A stretch of 22,311 nucleotides of DNA. Source: an uncultured Ruminococcus sp. GTDB lineage: Bacteria > Bacillota > Clostridia > Oscillospirales > Ruminococcaceae. The DNA is taken from the NCBI GenBank assembly GCA_900540005.1, contig UQEM01000027.1, positions 1-22,311 on the forward strand, given 5' to 3'. The notes beneath the pieces were generated by a model that worked only from the letters and a program-made list of their open reading frames with translations, searched no databases and was not told the origin of the DNA. This document shows, piece by piece, positions 6,469-15,301 of the stretch (the first letter of the stretch is position 1; each line of letters starts with the position of its first letter). Made by a program: the position numbers and the translations under genes.

Positions 6469-7926
6469 TTAGTAGTCTTTTTTCAGACCGCAGACCTTAC
6501 AGGTCTTGGAGATAAGCTTAAAGTCTCCGCCGCAGTGCGTACACTTGTTTTCAGCCTTGCGCTTTTCAACAACTGTCTTGTGATAAGCGGGGAATTTTGC
6601 AATGTTTTCGCTCAGGTGTTCCCAAGTGATGTTCATAAGCTCGGGGCAATTTGTGAACGGAACAGTTATATTCTTGACTGACGGCGGGATCTTTATCGCC
6701 TCAAGGTTAACGCAGTTGCTGAAATTGCCCAGCGTTGTGACATGGTTCGGAATAATCATCGTCCTCAATCCCGTACAGCCGCTGAAACCGTCCACCGACA
6801 GAAGATTGACGGGGAGATCCACCTTTTTGAGGCTGACGCACTCGTTGAAGGCAAATTCGTCAATTGATTTAAGATTACGCGGCAGTTCAAGAGCAGAAAG
6901 ATTTTTGCAGCCTGAGAACTGACGCTCCTCAATTTTGGTAACGTTATCGGGGATCTTCACTCCGCTGAGCTTTTCGCAGCCTGAAAAAGCGTATTTTCCA
7001 ATTGCCATGAGCGTATCGGGCAGCTTTATTTCCTCAAGGCTCTTACAGCCCGAAAAGGCAAACGAACCGATAGACGTGATCCGGGTTGGCATTACAACTG
7101 ATTCAAGGCTTTCGCACTCGGCAAAAACGCAGTCCTCAATTGTGGTGACACCGTTGGGGATAAAAACTGATTTGAGTTTTCCGCAGCCTCGGAACGCCCA
7201 ACTGCCTATCTTCAAAAGGCTCACAGGAATGACTATCTCCTCCAGATTCTTGCAGTTGTGGAAAGCATATCCGCCGATCTCCTCAACTCCTCCCGGCAGC
7301 TCAACTTTCTTTATCGTTTCGCAGCCCTCGAAAGCATTATCCGAGATTCTCTTGACTCCGACAGGAACAACAACGTGCTCCGAATTGCCTATGTATTTTT
7401 CGAGGTTCGTGAATTTTATGACAAACTCGTCCTTTTCAGGATCTTCCGCTTTCGCCTGCTCAGCCTTTGGCGCAGTTTCCTCGGCTTTATCAGCCTCGGA
7501 CTTCTGCTCGGAAACCTCTACTTTCTTTGGTTCAGCAACTTCCGCTTTCTCAGGTTCGGGAGCTTTTTTTTCAGTTTCTTTCAGTTCAACCTTTGGTGCG
7601 GAAGATTCCGGATTTTTAGGCTCAGCCTTTGAAACAGAAAGCTCCGCGCGCTTGATATCGGGTTTTACGGCAGGAGTTTCCTCGATCGGCATCGTTATCA
7701 CGATATTCTCCGGTATCATACTGTCAGCAGAGACGTTCGCCGAGGCTTTCTTGACCTCGACCTTTTTTCTGACGTGCTCGCCGTCCTGTGAATTTTCGCG
7801 GTACAGCTTCATTGCCTTTTCAATGACGAACGGCTTTTTGCAGAATTTACAAATCCATGCGTCCTCGGCATCGTTTACTTTTACTCTTTTATTGCACTTA
7901 TAGCACTTGGTGTATACAAAAGACAT
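6469..7926 (-). CDS. Cytoplasmic BspA-like leucine-rich-repeat protein with zinc ribbons at both ends
   Basis: The 485-residue protein has four parts. Residues 1-32 hold a zinc ribbon (C8, C11, C26, C29). Residues 50-165 are a charged Lys/Glu/Pro/Ala linker. Residues 175-435 contain about eleven LRR_5/BspA-type repeats of about 23 residues with the pattern F-x-x-C-x-x-L-x-x-(I/V)-x-(I/L)-P-x-x-(I/V)-x-x-I (for example FSGCKSLEEIKLPDTLMAIG). Residues 462-479 form a second CxxC-CxxC ribbon (C462, C465, C476, C479). There is no signal peptide, membrane segment or cell-wall anchor, unlike most BspA-like proteins, which are surface proteins. So it is probably cytoplasmic; function unknown, perhaps a scaffold. 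The ATG at 7926 follows AGGGGG. It has its own promoter and terminator and sits between the two pyrimidine units. Confidence 0.88.
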   Translation of the reverse strand: MSFVYTKCYKCNKRVKVNDAEDAWICKFCKKPFVIEKAMKLYRENSQDGEHVRKKVEVKKASANVSADSMIPENIVITMPIEETPAVKPDIKRAELSVSKAEPKNPESSAPKVELKETEKKAPEPEKAEVAEPKKVEVSEQKSEADKAEETAPKAEQAKAEDPEKDEFVIKFTNLEKYIGNSEHVVVPVGVKRISDNAFEGCETIKKVELPGGVEEIGGYAFHNCKNLEEIVIPVSLLKIGSWAFRGCGKLKSVFIPNGVTTIEDCVFAECESLESVVMPTRITSIGSFAFSGCKSLEEIKLPDTLMAIGKYAFSGCEKLSGVKIPDNVTKIEERQFSGCKNLSALELPRNLKSIDEFAFNECVSLKKVDLPVNLLSVDGFSGCTGLRTMIIPNHVTTLGNFSNCVNLEAIKIPPSVKNITVPFTNCPELMNITWEHLSENIAKFPAYHKTVVEKRKAENKCTHCGGDFKLISKTCKVCGLKKDY

Positions 7927-7991
7927 ATTTACCCCCTGTTTGAATTATATTGTTGCGTTGATATGACAAAACACCTATTATCACTCTTTCT

Positions 7992-8020
7992 ATTATATCT
8001 CCTAACGCAAAATTAGTCAA
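7992..8020 (-). promoter_or_regulatory. Sigma-A promoter of the leucine-rich-repeat gene
   Basis: On the minus strand TTGACT (8015-8020) and TATAAT (7992-7997) have a 17-base spacer. The start near 7985 gives a leader of about 59 bases. Confidence 0.85.
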
Positions 8021-8071
8021 CAGAAACACAGAAATTTAAATTTATGTATACAATTTTCGTTGAATTGCTAC

Positions 8072-8104
8072 AAAAATGCGGTCGTTTTTTATACGACCGC
8101 AAAA
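8072..8104 (-). terminator. Intrinsic terminator of the pyrR-carB operon
   Basis: TGCGGTCGT (8077-8085) and ACGACCGCA (8093-8101) form a perfect 9-bp stem around a 7-base loop. On the minus strand it is followed by a T run (8072-8076). It lies 11 bases after the carB stop. Confidence 0.93.
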
Positions 8105-8112
8105 TTTAATTA

Positions 8113-11100
8113 TTATATTTTAGTTATGTCAACGAGTTCAACATCATTTATCGTTCTTCCGGATTCGAGAACCTTTACAAGTGACTTCGCTGTATCAATC
8201 GCAGTAAGGCTGCAAATCGAACGCTCGATCGACTTACGGCGCATTTTTACGCTGTCTCGTTCGGGAAGTCGTCCCTTTGCGGAAGTCGAGATGACATAAT
8301 GTATCTTTCCGCTGTCGAGAAGCGTTTCTACATTCGGCTCACCATCGGAGATCTTGCGCACAAGATTTGCCGCGATCATGTTGCGGTGAAGAACGCTCTG
8401 TGTGCCCGATGTCGCGTAAATATCAAATCCCATCTGCTCGAACTTATCAGCGATCGGCAGAACCTCCTGCTTGTCGCTGTCACGAACGGAAATGAGAACT
8501 CCGCCCTCGCGCTTGAGGTCAAAGCCTGCCGCAGTAAGTCCCTTGAGGAGTGCGTCCTCAAGATTGCGTCCGATACCGAGACACTCGCCCGTTGACTTCA
8601 TCTCAGGGCCAAGCATTGTGTCAACGTCTGTAAGCTTTTCAAAGCTGAACACAGGAACTTTTACCGCAACGTAATCGCCTGCGGGATAAAGTCCACTCTT
8701 GTAGCCCATATCTTTGAGCTTTGCGCCGAACATTATCTTTGTGGCAATATCGACCATAGGTATTCCCGTAACCTTGCTTATATACGGAACAGTTCTTGAT
8801 GAACGCGGGTTTACCTCGATAACATAGACCTCATGATTATAGACAACATACTGAATATTTACAAGACCGATAACGTTCAGTTCCTTTGAAAGCTTTCTCG
8901 TATACTCAACAATGATCCTCTTTATACGCTCGGAGAGGTGCTGTGCAGGATATATCGAAATCGAGTCGCCCGAATGAACGCCTGCGCGCTCGATATGCTC
9001 CATGATTCCGGGGATAAGGAAGTCCTCGCCGTCACAGATAGCATCGACCTCGACCTCTGTACCCATCATATACTTGTCGATGAGGACAGGATTCTCTATC
9101 ATGTGGCTTGTGATAATTCCCATATACTCAACTACGTCAGCCTTTGAATGAGCGATTATCATATTCTGACCGCCGAGAACGTATGACGGACGCAGAAGCA
9201 CGGGATAACCGAGATCTTCGGCAGCAGCCACAGCTTCATCAGTAGTCATTACCGTGTGTCCCTTAGGACGCGGAATAGCGCACTTTTCGAGTATTTCGTC
9301 AAAACGCTCTCTGTCCTCAGCCGCATCTATCATATCAGCTGATGTTCCGAGAATTCTTACGCCCATATCGGAAAGGTATCTCGTCAGCTTGATAGCTGTC
9401 TGTCCGCCGAACTGAACAACAACGCCGTAAGGCTTTTCAGTATCTATTATCGACTGAACGTCCTCCTTGGTGAGCGGATCAAAGTAAAGTCTGTCACCTG
9501 TATCGAAATCGGTTGAAACGGTTTCGGGGTTATTGTTGCATATTACAGCCTCGTAGCCAAGTTCCTTGAGAGTCCATACGCAGTGAACAGAGCAGTAGTC
9601 GAACTCGATTCCCTGTCCGATCCTGATAGGGCCGGAACCGAAAACGATCACCTTTTTCTTGCCTGTGTTCTGCCTTTCTATAAACTCGGCAGCCTCGTTC
9701 TCCTCATCGAATGTCGAGTAGAAATAAGGAGTTTCTGCCTTGAATTCGCCTGCGCAGGTATCTACCATCTTGTAGACCGCACTCTTGTGAGTCGGGCATT
9801 TCTTTCCTGATATTCTCTCAATCGTGCTGTCGAGATAGCCGTACTGCTTGGCAATATTGTACTTTTCCTCGGTAAGTTCGCCGTCTGCAAGCCATTTTTC
9901 GAGTTCAGCAAGATTGAGCAGCTTGTAGAGGAACCAGTTGTCTATCATTGTTATCTCGTGGATCTCCTCGGGAGTTATTCCACGTTTAAGAGCCTCAAAT
10001 ACCACGAACGAACGCTCGTCATCAACATCGTGGAGCTTTGCGCGAACTTCTTCGGTCGTGAGCTTTTCAAGCTTTTTAAGGTTCATGCTGTCAAGTCCGA
10101 GTTCAACCGAGCGAACCGCTTTCATCATAGCCTGCTCGAAACTTGTTCCGATAGCCATTACCTCGCCGGTAGCCTTCATCTGTGTACCGAGAGTTCTCTT
10201 TGCATAAACGAATTTATCAAACGCCCATTTCGGGAACTTTACTACTACATAGTCGAGTGCAGGCTCAAAGCAGGCATAGGTCTTGCCTGTAACCTGATTT
10301 ATGATTTCATCAAGAGTGTAGCCGACAGCTATCTTTGCCGCAGTCTTTGCTATCGGATAGCCTGTTGCCTTTGAAGCAAGCGCCGATGAACGCGAAACTC
10401 TGGGGTTTACCTCGATAACTGCATACTCAAAGCTTGTGGGGTGAAGTGCAAACTGACAGTTACAGCCGCCCTCGACTTTCAGTTCCTTGATTATGTTGAT
10501 AGCAGCCGTTCTGAGCATCTGATACTCTCTGTCGCTGAGTGTAACAGCGGGCGCGATAACGATACTGTCGCCTGTATGAACGCCTACGGGGTCGAAGTTC
10601 TCCATAGAACATACAGTGATAACGTTGCCCTTTGCGTCACGGATAACCTCAAACTCGATCTCCTTCCAGCCGCTTATGCACTTTTCGATAAGAACCTGTG
10701 TGATAGGCGAAAGGCGGAGTCCGTTTGTTGCAATATCGCGGAGTTCCTCCTCGTTCTGAGCAATTCCACCGCCTGTTCCGCCGAGTGTGAATGCAGGACG
10801 GACGATCACGGGGTATGTGATAACTTTTGCAAACTCTACTGCATCATCAACGGTTTCAACGACCTTTGAGGGAATGCACGGCTCGCCGATCTTCTCCATT
10901 GTGTCCTTGAAAGCCTGTCTGTCCTCAGCCTTGTGGATAGTTTCGGGGTCTGCGCCGAGAAGCTTTACATTGTGCGAATCAAGAAATCCCTCAGCAGCAA
11001 GCTGCATGGAAAGTGTAAGACCTGTCTGTCCGCCGAGTGTTGAAAGAACGCTGTCTGGCTTTTCGATCTCGATTATCCTCTTTACAACGTCAAGTGTAAG

Positions 11101-11304
11101 CGGCTCAATGTAGACCTTATCAGCCATAGCCTTATCGGTCATAATGGTCGCAGGATTCGAGTTTACGAGGACAACTTCAAGTCCCTCCTGCTTTAATGCG
11201 CGGCAAGCCTGAGTTCCTGCATAGTCAAACTCGGCAGCCTGTCCTATAACGATAGGGCCTGAACCTATAACGAGTACTTTTTTGATATCCTTTCTCAGCG
11301 GCAT
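8113..11304 (-). CDS. carB: Carbamoyl-phosphate synthase large subunit
   Basis: The 1063-residue protein has the full family length. It makes carbamoyl phosphate from bicarbonate, ammonia (channelled from CarA) and two ATP. Two homologous ATP-grasp halves are visible, opening with KVLVIGSGPIVIGQAAEFDYAG near residue 9 and KVIVFGSGPIRIGQGIEFDYC near 545; each contains an ATP-grasp core (FTLGGTGGGIA and YVLGGQNMIIA) and a VIEVNPRxSRxx metal-site motif. Residues 934-1063 are the MGS-like allosteric domain (GVLISVRDSDK, YATSGTQ), where UMP or PRPP/IMP control acts in family members. The start is ATG at 11304 with AAAGGAG inside carA; an in-frame extension to 11346 lies within carA and lacks a site. 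carA stops two bases before it (TGA-T-ATG). It is the last gene of the PyrR-controlled operon. Confidence 0.97.
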   Translation of the reverse strand: MPLRKDIKKVLVIGSGPIVIGQAAEFDYAGTQACRALKQEGLEVVLVNSNPATIMTDKAMADKVYIEPLTLDVVKRIIEIEKPDSVLSTLGGQTGLTLSMQLAAEGFLDSHNVKLLGADPETIHKAEDRQAFKDTMEKIGEPCIPSKVVETVDDAVEFAKVITYPVIVRPAFTLGGTGGGIAQNEEELRDIATNGLRLSPITQVLIEKCISGWKEIEFEVIRDAKGNVITVCSMENFDPVGVHTGDSIVIAPAVTLSDREYQMLRTAAINIIKELKVEGGCNCQFALHPTSFEYAVIEVNPRVSRSSALASKATGYPIAKTAAKIAVGYTLDEIINQVTGKTYACFEPALDYVVVKFPKWAFDKFVYAKRTLGTQMKATGEVMAIGTSFEQAMMKAVRSVELGLDSMNLKKLEKLTTEEVRAKLHDVDDERSFVVFEALKRGITPEEIHEITMIDNWFLYKLLNLAELEKWLADGELTEEKYNIAKQYGYLDSTIERISGKKCPTHKSAVYKMVDTCAGEFKAETPYFYSTFDEENEAAEFIERQNTGKKKVIVFGSGPIRIGQGIEFDYCSVHCVWTLKELGYEAVICNNNPETVSTDFDTGDRLYFDPLTKEDVQSIIDTEKPYGVVVQFGGQTAIKLTRYLSDMGVRILGTSADMIDAAEDRERFDEILEKCAIPRPKGHTVMTTDEAVAAAEDLGYPVLLRPSYVLGGQNMIIAHSKADVVEYMGIITSHMIENPVLIDKYMMGTEVEVDAICDGEDFLIPGIMEHIERAGVHSGDSISIYPAQHLSERIKRIIVEYTRKLSKELNVIGLVNIQYVVYNHEVYVIEVNPRSSRTVPYISKVTGIPMVDIATKIMFGAKLKDMGYKSGLYPAGDYVAVKVPVFSFEKLTDVDTMLGPEMKSTGECLGIGRNLEDALLKGLTAAGFDLKREGGVLISVRDSDKQEVLPIADKFEQMGFDIYATSGTQSVLHRNMIAANLVRKISDGEPNVETLLDSGKIHYVISTSAKGRLPERDSVKMRRKSIERSICSLTAIDTAKSLVKVLESGRTINDVELVDITKI

Positions 11305-11305
11305 A

Positions 11306-12412
11306 TCAGTCACGCTCCTTTCCCATTGTCTCAACAAACTCATCAAACAGGTACGCTGTATCCAGCGGGCCTCCGTGCGCCTCGGGATGGAACTGCACCG
11401 TTCTTGCGTTTACCGCAGTATAACGAATACCCTCGCAGGTCTTATCGTTTGCGTTGATATGTGAGACATGACCGACTTCGGGAGAAATGCTCTCGCCGAT
11501 GACCGCATATCCGTGGTTCTGACTCGTTACATAAGTGAGTCCGCTTTCAAGGTCGATAACAGGCTGATTTGCACCTCTGTGACCGTACTTGAGCTTTTCT
11601 GTCTTTCCGCCGTTTGCGAGAGCCATGAGCTGGTGACCAAGGCAAATGCCGAAAATCGGAATGCCAAGCTTCTGTATCTCCTTTATGTTTTCGATTATCT
11701 CAACATTCTCGGTCGGATCTCCGGGGCCGTTCGAGAACATGATTCCGTCAGGAGCAAGTTCCTTTACCTGCTCGGCTGTTGTATAAGCCGGAACTACGAT
11801 GACCTCGCAGCCGCGCTTTACAAGTTCCTTGCGTATATTGCGCTTATAGCCGAAATCAAAAAGCACAACGCGGAACCTCGGATCCTCATCGGAATATGTA
11901 AGAGTTTCCGTATTTGTAACGCTCTTTACTGCGTTTTTAACTTCAAAAGCGCGTATTTTTTCAAGAAGCTCGTCCTTTTTTGCGTAAACGTCCTCTGTTG
12001 TGATAACGCCGTTCATAACGCCAACCTCACGAATTATTCTTGTAAGGCGTCTGGTATCAATATTGTGTATACCGATTATGTTGTGCTCGGTGAGAAAATC
12101 GTTTATGTTTCCCTCACAGCGGAAATTTGACGGAGCATTGCACCATTCTCTTACAATGTAGCCGCTTACATAGGACTTTGCAGATTCGCTGTCCTGTGAG
12201 TTAACACCGTAATTTCCGATAAGAGGAAAAGTCTGGGTAACTATCTGACCGTAATAGCTCGGGTCGGTAAGGGTTTCCTGATAACCTGTGAGACCAGTTG
12301 TAAATACGACCTCACCGATAACGGTACCCTTTGCGCCGAAGCTTCTTCCCTCGAATACCTGCCCGTCAGCAAGCATGAGGTAAGCTTTTTCGCCTTGATT
12401 GAATAAAGACAT
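11306..12412 (-). CDS. carA: Carbamoyl-phosphate synthase small subunit (glutamine amidotransferase)
   Basis: The 368-residue subunit hydrolyses glutamine and passes ammonia to CarB. The N-terminal CPSase small-chain domain (8-150; VFEGRSFGAKGTVIGEVVFTTGL is its opening) is followed by a class I glutamine amidotransferase domain (182-365) with the triad C257 in GICLGHQ, H342 and E344 in FHPEA. The oxyanion segment SNGPGDP is at 227-233. All catalytic residues are present. The start ATG at 12412 follows AAAGGA at nine bases; an upstream extension to 12466 has no such site. About 100 noncoding bases with an inverted repeat separate it from pyrF. carB follows immediately. Confidence 0.97.
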   Translation of the reverse strand: MSLFNQGEKAYLMLADGQVFEGRSFGAKGTVIGEVVFTTGLTGYQETLTDPSYYGQIVTQTFPLIGNYGVNSQDSESAKSYVSGYIVREWCNAPSNFRCEGNINDFLTEHNIIGIHNIDTRRLTRIIREVGVMNGVITTEDVYAKKDELLEKIRAFEVKNAVKSVTNTETLTYSDEDPRFRVVLFDFGYKRNIRKELVKRGCEVIVVPAYTTAEQVKELAPDGIMFSNGPGDPTENVEIIENIKEIQKLGIPIFGICLGHQLMALANGGKTEKLKYGHRGANQPVIDLESGLTYVTSQNHGYAVIGESISPEVGHVSHINANDKTCEGIRYTAVNARTVQFHPEAHGGPLDTAYLFDEFVETMGKERD

Positions 12413-12468
12413 TAGGATCATTCCTTTCGCAGTAACCGTAGATATGTGGATCCTGCCCCACGCCATTG

Positions 12469-12511
12469 TGCGGCAGAATGTAGAGTATGCAGATCATGTT
12501 TCCCTGCCGCA
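12469..12511 (-). other. Inverted repeat between pyrF and carA
   Basis: On the minus strand TGCGGCAG (12504-12511) and CTGCCGCA (12469-12476) form a perfect 8-bp stem with a 27-base loop, beginning 3 bases after the pyrF stop. There is no T run, so it is not a standard terminator. A smaller alternative, CCTGCGGCAGG, also folds. It may stabilise or process the operon mRNA; that is inference. Confidence 0.5.
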
Positions 12512-12514
12512 GGT

Positions 12515-13438
12515 TCAGAGGCTGATATGCTGTGTGATATCGTCTCTCATGCGGATAGCCTCGCGGCGGGCTGCCTTGGCGAAATCACGCTCATCGCAGC
12601 CTTCCTTTTTATATGCGCACATAACTGCGCGTGAGGAGTTAACGATAGCGCCAAGACCATTCTTGTCAAATCCGCCCTTGAGTCCCTCAGCTCCGCCGCC
12701 CTGAGCTCCGTATCCGGGAACGAGGAACATAGTATGCGGAAGTCTCTGTCTGAGTTCTGTGAGCATTTCAGGATAAGTTGCTCCGACAACAGCTCCTACA
12801 TCTGAGTAGCCGTATTTGCCGATCGCATCACTTCCCCACTTCTCACACATATCGCCCATAGCCTCGTAAACCGTTCTGCCGTCCGCAAGCTTCATATCCT
12901 GAAGTTCGCCCGACGAGGGGTTGGAAGTTTTAACGAGAACATAGATACCCTTGTCGGTATCGCGGCAAACATTGAGCAGCGGAGAGATTCCGTCAGTTCC
13001 GAGATAGCCGTTTACCGTAAGGGCGTCCGCACCGAAAGGCTCTACCTTGCTCTCACCGATATCAACTGTACCGAGATGAGCCTTTGTGTAAGCCTCCATA
13101 GTTGCGCCGATATCGTTTCTCTTGCCGTCCGTGATGACAAACATTCCGTTAAGGTGAGCATACTTGATAGTTCTTTCAAGAGTCTTGATTCCGTAGTGTC
13201 CGTACATCTCATAGTAAGCTGCCTGCGGCTTGATAGCGGGAACGATATCGTGTATTTCGTCGATTATCGCCTGATTGAACGCGAAAATTGCTTTTGCAGC
13301 CGCTTTCATAGTCCAGCCGTCATCGTCAAGATAGCGTCTCTGAATGTATTCGGGAACGTATTCCAGCTTGGGATCAAGACCAACCACCGTAGGATTCTTT
13401 AGTTCGATTATTCTTTCAATAAGTCTGTCAAATGACAT
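12515..13438 (-). CDS. pyrF: Orotidine 5'-phosphate decarboxylase (type 2)
   Basis: The 307-residue enzyme decarboxylates OMP to UMP. The active-site array DGKRNDIGAT is at 104-113 with the K106/D109 pair and D104. Other motifs: VVGLDPKLEYVP (18-29), AIKPQAAYYE (68-77) and the phosphate-binding VPGYGAQGGG near 243-252. This longer form, with DGKRNDIGAT rather than DLKFHDIPNT, is the type 2 subfamily. The ATG at 13438 follows AAGGTGAG and lies 6 bases after the pyrC stop. carA comes next after about 100 bases. No unusual features. Confidence 0.96.
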   Translation of the reverse strand: MSFDRLIERIIELKNPTVVGLDPKLEYVPEYIQRRYLDDDGWTMKAAAKAIFAFNQAIIDEIHDIVPAIKPQAAYYEMYGHYGIKTLERTIKYAHLNGMFVITDGKRNDIGATMEAYTKAHLGTVDIGESKVEPFGADALTVNGYLGTDGISPLLNVCRDTDKGIYVLVKTSNPSSGELQDMKLADGRTVYEAMGDMCEKWGSDAIGKYGYSDVGAVVGATYPEMLTELRQRLPHTMFLVPGYGAQGGGAEGLKGGFDKNGLGAIVNSSRAVMCAYKKEGCDERDFAKAARREAIRMRDDITQHISL

Positions 13439-13444
13439 AATATC

Positions 13445-14713
13445 TCACCTTTCGTCGTATTTGATTATTCCTTTTGATATAGTAACAAGCGGCTTTCCCG
13501 TAAGAGTCATGCCCTTGAAAACTGTATTATGTGATTTTGAGTGAAGCTTTTCGGGATCAACAGTCCATTTTCTGTTGATATCCGCAATAACGAGATCCGC
13601 TGTCTTTCCCGGCTGAATTGCAGGCACTTCAAGTCCGAGGAGTTTTCTCGGATTCACGCACATAAGCTCCACGACTCTGTTCAGCGAAATTTCGCCCGTG
13701 TGATAGAGTGCGGTAAGAGTTGCCGCGAGTGAAGTTTCAAGGCCGACCACACCGTTCGGAGCTTTCTCAAAGTCAGCCTTCTCCTCAGCCGCGTGCGGAG
13801 CATGGTCTGTGATAATGCAGTCGATAGTGCCGTCCTTGACAGCGTCAATGATAGCTCTTACGTCCTTAGGAGTCCTGAGCGGAGGGTTCATTCTGTAGTC
13901 TGCATCACGCTTTGCAAGCAGCTCGTCCGTGAGCATGAAGTAGTGAGGAGCAGTCTCGCAGGTCACCTTTACTCCTCTTGACTTCGCAAAGCGTATCTCC
14001 GCAGCGCTGCCCTCGGTTGAAACGTGGCAGATGTGTATTCTTGCATTGACAGATGAAGCAAGTATCATCTCTCGTGCGGTAATGTAGTCCTCCGAGGCTC
14101 TGTCCATTCCCTTTACACCAAGCTTGGTGGAAGTCTCGCCCTTGTTCATGATACCGCCGTTTATAATACTCAGATCTTCGCAATGTGAAGCAACAAGCAG
14201 TCCGTTCTCGTTTGAAAGCTCAAGAGCCTTTCTCATCTGCTCGGCATTTTCTACGGGTCTGCCGTCATCGGAAATACAAATGCAGCCAGCCTCCTTGAGT
14301 GCGGCATAGTCACAGAGTCCGTTTCCGCTCATGCCATTTGTGATACAGCCGACAGGATAAACATCAACTCCCGTGCCCTCAGCCTTTTCAATGATATAGC
14401 GGATAGTTTCGGGATTATCGCAGGGCGGATTCGTGTTCGGCATTGCAAGAACACCGGTAACTCCGCCCGCAAGAGCTGCTGCACAGCCCGTGAGAACGTC
14501 CTCTTTGTGGGTAAATCCGGGGTCGCGCAGGTGAACGTGCATATCGAACAGCGACGGCATAAGTACCAGATCAGTGCCGTCAATGAACTGCTCCGCACCT
14601 GTTCTCAGGTTCTCTCCGACCTCGGCAATAACGCCGTCATCTATCAGAACATCGGTTACTTTGTCTGTTTTCGCATCAACCGCGCGGATATTCTTAATGA
14701 GTATAGCAGACAT
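13445..14713 (-). CDS. pyrC: Dihydroorotase (class I)
   Basis: The 422-residue metal-dependent amidohydrolase cyclises carbamoyl aspartate to dihydroorotate. Metal-site residues are H59 and H61 in DMHVHLRDPG, D150 in ISDDGRPVENAEQM, H177 in SHCED, H230 in HICHVST and D303 in ITDHAPH. MPNTNPP (91-97) is the substrate-binding signature. An aspartate rather than a carboxylated lysine as bridging ligand agrees with the class I bacterial form. The start ATG at 14713 follows GGAGG at six bases; the longer frame to 14761 runs into pyrR and lacks a site. pyrF follows after 6 bases. pyrB, which often lies next to pyrC in Firmicute operons, is not present. Confidence 0.96.
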   Translation of the reverse strand: MSAILIKNIRAVDAKTDKVTDVLIDDGVIAEVGENLRTGAEQFIDGTDLVLMPSLFDMHVHLRDPGFTHKEDVLTGCAAALAGGVTGVLAMPNTNPPCDNPETIRYIIEKAEGTGVDVYPVGCITNGMSGNGLCDYAALKEAGCICISDDGRPVENAEQMRKALELSNENGLLVASHCEDLSIINGGIMNKGETSTKLGVKGMDRASEDYITAREMILASSVNARIHICHVSTEGSAAEIRFAKSRGVKVTCETAPHYFMLTDELLAKRDADYRMNPPLRTPKDVRAIIDAVKDGTIDCIITDHAPHAAEEKADFEKAPNGVVGLETSLAATLTALYHTGEISLNRVVELMCVNPRKLLGLEVPAIQPGKTADLVIADINRKWTVDPEKLHSKSHNTVFKGMTLTGKPLVTISKGIIKYDER

Positions 14714-14735
14714 TTCAGTCCTCCTTTTTGATTTA

Positions 14736-15257
14736 TCAGCAGATGCAGACACTGTCCGCACCGTCGAGTTCCTTCACCGATACCTTGACCACCTCGCTGT
14801 GCGACGTAGGGAGATTCTTTCCCACATAATCAGGACGTATCGGAAGTTCGCGGTGTCCTCTGTCAACAAGTACCGCAAGCTGAATTGAACGCGGACGGCC
14901 TCTTTTTATGAGAGCGTCTATCGCGGCTCTTGAGCTTCTGCCTGTAAAAATAACATCATCTACAATAACAACATTCTTATCCCTTATAACGAATGGAATA
15001 TCAGTATTTTCTGAAGTTTTTTCCGCGGTAAGATCGTCTCTGTAAGGGGTAATATCAAGCGCACCGAACGGAACTTCCGTCTTTTCAAGCTCTGAGAGCT
15101 TTGCGGCGATTCTTCTGCCGATAGGGACTCCGCGTGACAGAATACCGACAATGCACAGGTTTTCCGTACCCTTATTATTCTCGATGATCTCATACGAGAT
15201 ACGGGCAATTGCGCGTCCTATAGCCTTATCGTCCATGATAATGCGTTTAGTCTCCAA
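14736..15257 (-). CDS. pyrR: PyrR, pyrimidine operon attenuation regulator / uracil phosphoribosyltransferase
   Basis: The 173-residue protein binds UMP and the pyr leader RNA and also has phosphoribosyltransferase fold activity. The PRPP loop VIVDDVIFTGRS is at 97-108; LDITPYRDDL (68-76) and SIQLAVLVDRGHRELPIRPDYVGKN (124-148) match Bacillus PyrR closely, including the basic RNA-binding surface. The start is a TTG at 15257 with GGAGG eight bases upstream, giving METKRIIMDD, which aligns with the family N-terminus; a TTG at 15272 overlaps that GGAGG and is rejected. It is the first gene of the operon it is expected to control, with the attenuator immediately upstream and pyrC 22 bases downstream. 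Confidence 0.96.
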   Translation of the reverse strand: METKRIIMDDKAIGRAIARISYEIIENNKGTENLCIVGILSRGVPIGRRIAAKLSELEKTEVPFGALDITPYRDDLTAEKTSENTDIPFVIRDKNVVIVDDVIFTGRSSRAAIDALIKRGRPRSIQLAVLVDRGHRELPIRPDYVGKNLPTSHSEVVKVSVKELDGADSVCIC

Positions 15258-15273
15258 AAAATACACCTCCAAA

Positions 15274-15301
15274 CAAAAATGCCCCCTGTACGGCAGGGAG
15301 C
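15274..15301 (-). terminator. Attenuator terminator of the pyr operon
   Basis: On the minus strand GCTCCCTG (15294-15301) pairs with CAGGGGGC (15281-15288), eight pairs including one U-G, with a 5-base loop and an ATTTTTG tail. It lies just before the pyrR GGAGG and would stop transcription when PyrR-UMP favours it. Confidence 0.9.

Noticed and set aside
6935..7903. A 322-codon plus-strand open frame opposite the leucine-rich-repeat gene
   Set aside because: It is the antisense shadow of a repetitive gene; its Ser/Phe-rich translation has no recognisable domain, no ribosome site, and the minus-strand gene has promoter, terminator and clear repeats.
11468..12130. A 220-codon plus-strand open frame within carA
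   Set aside because: Antisense to an intact carA with all catalytic residues; a chance frame.
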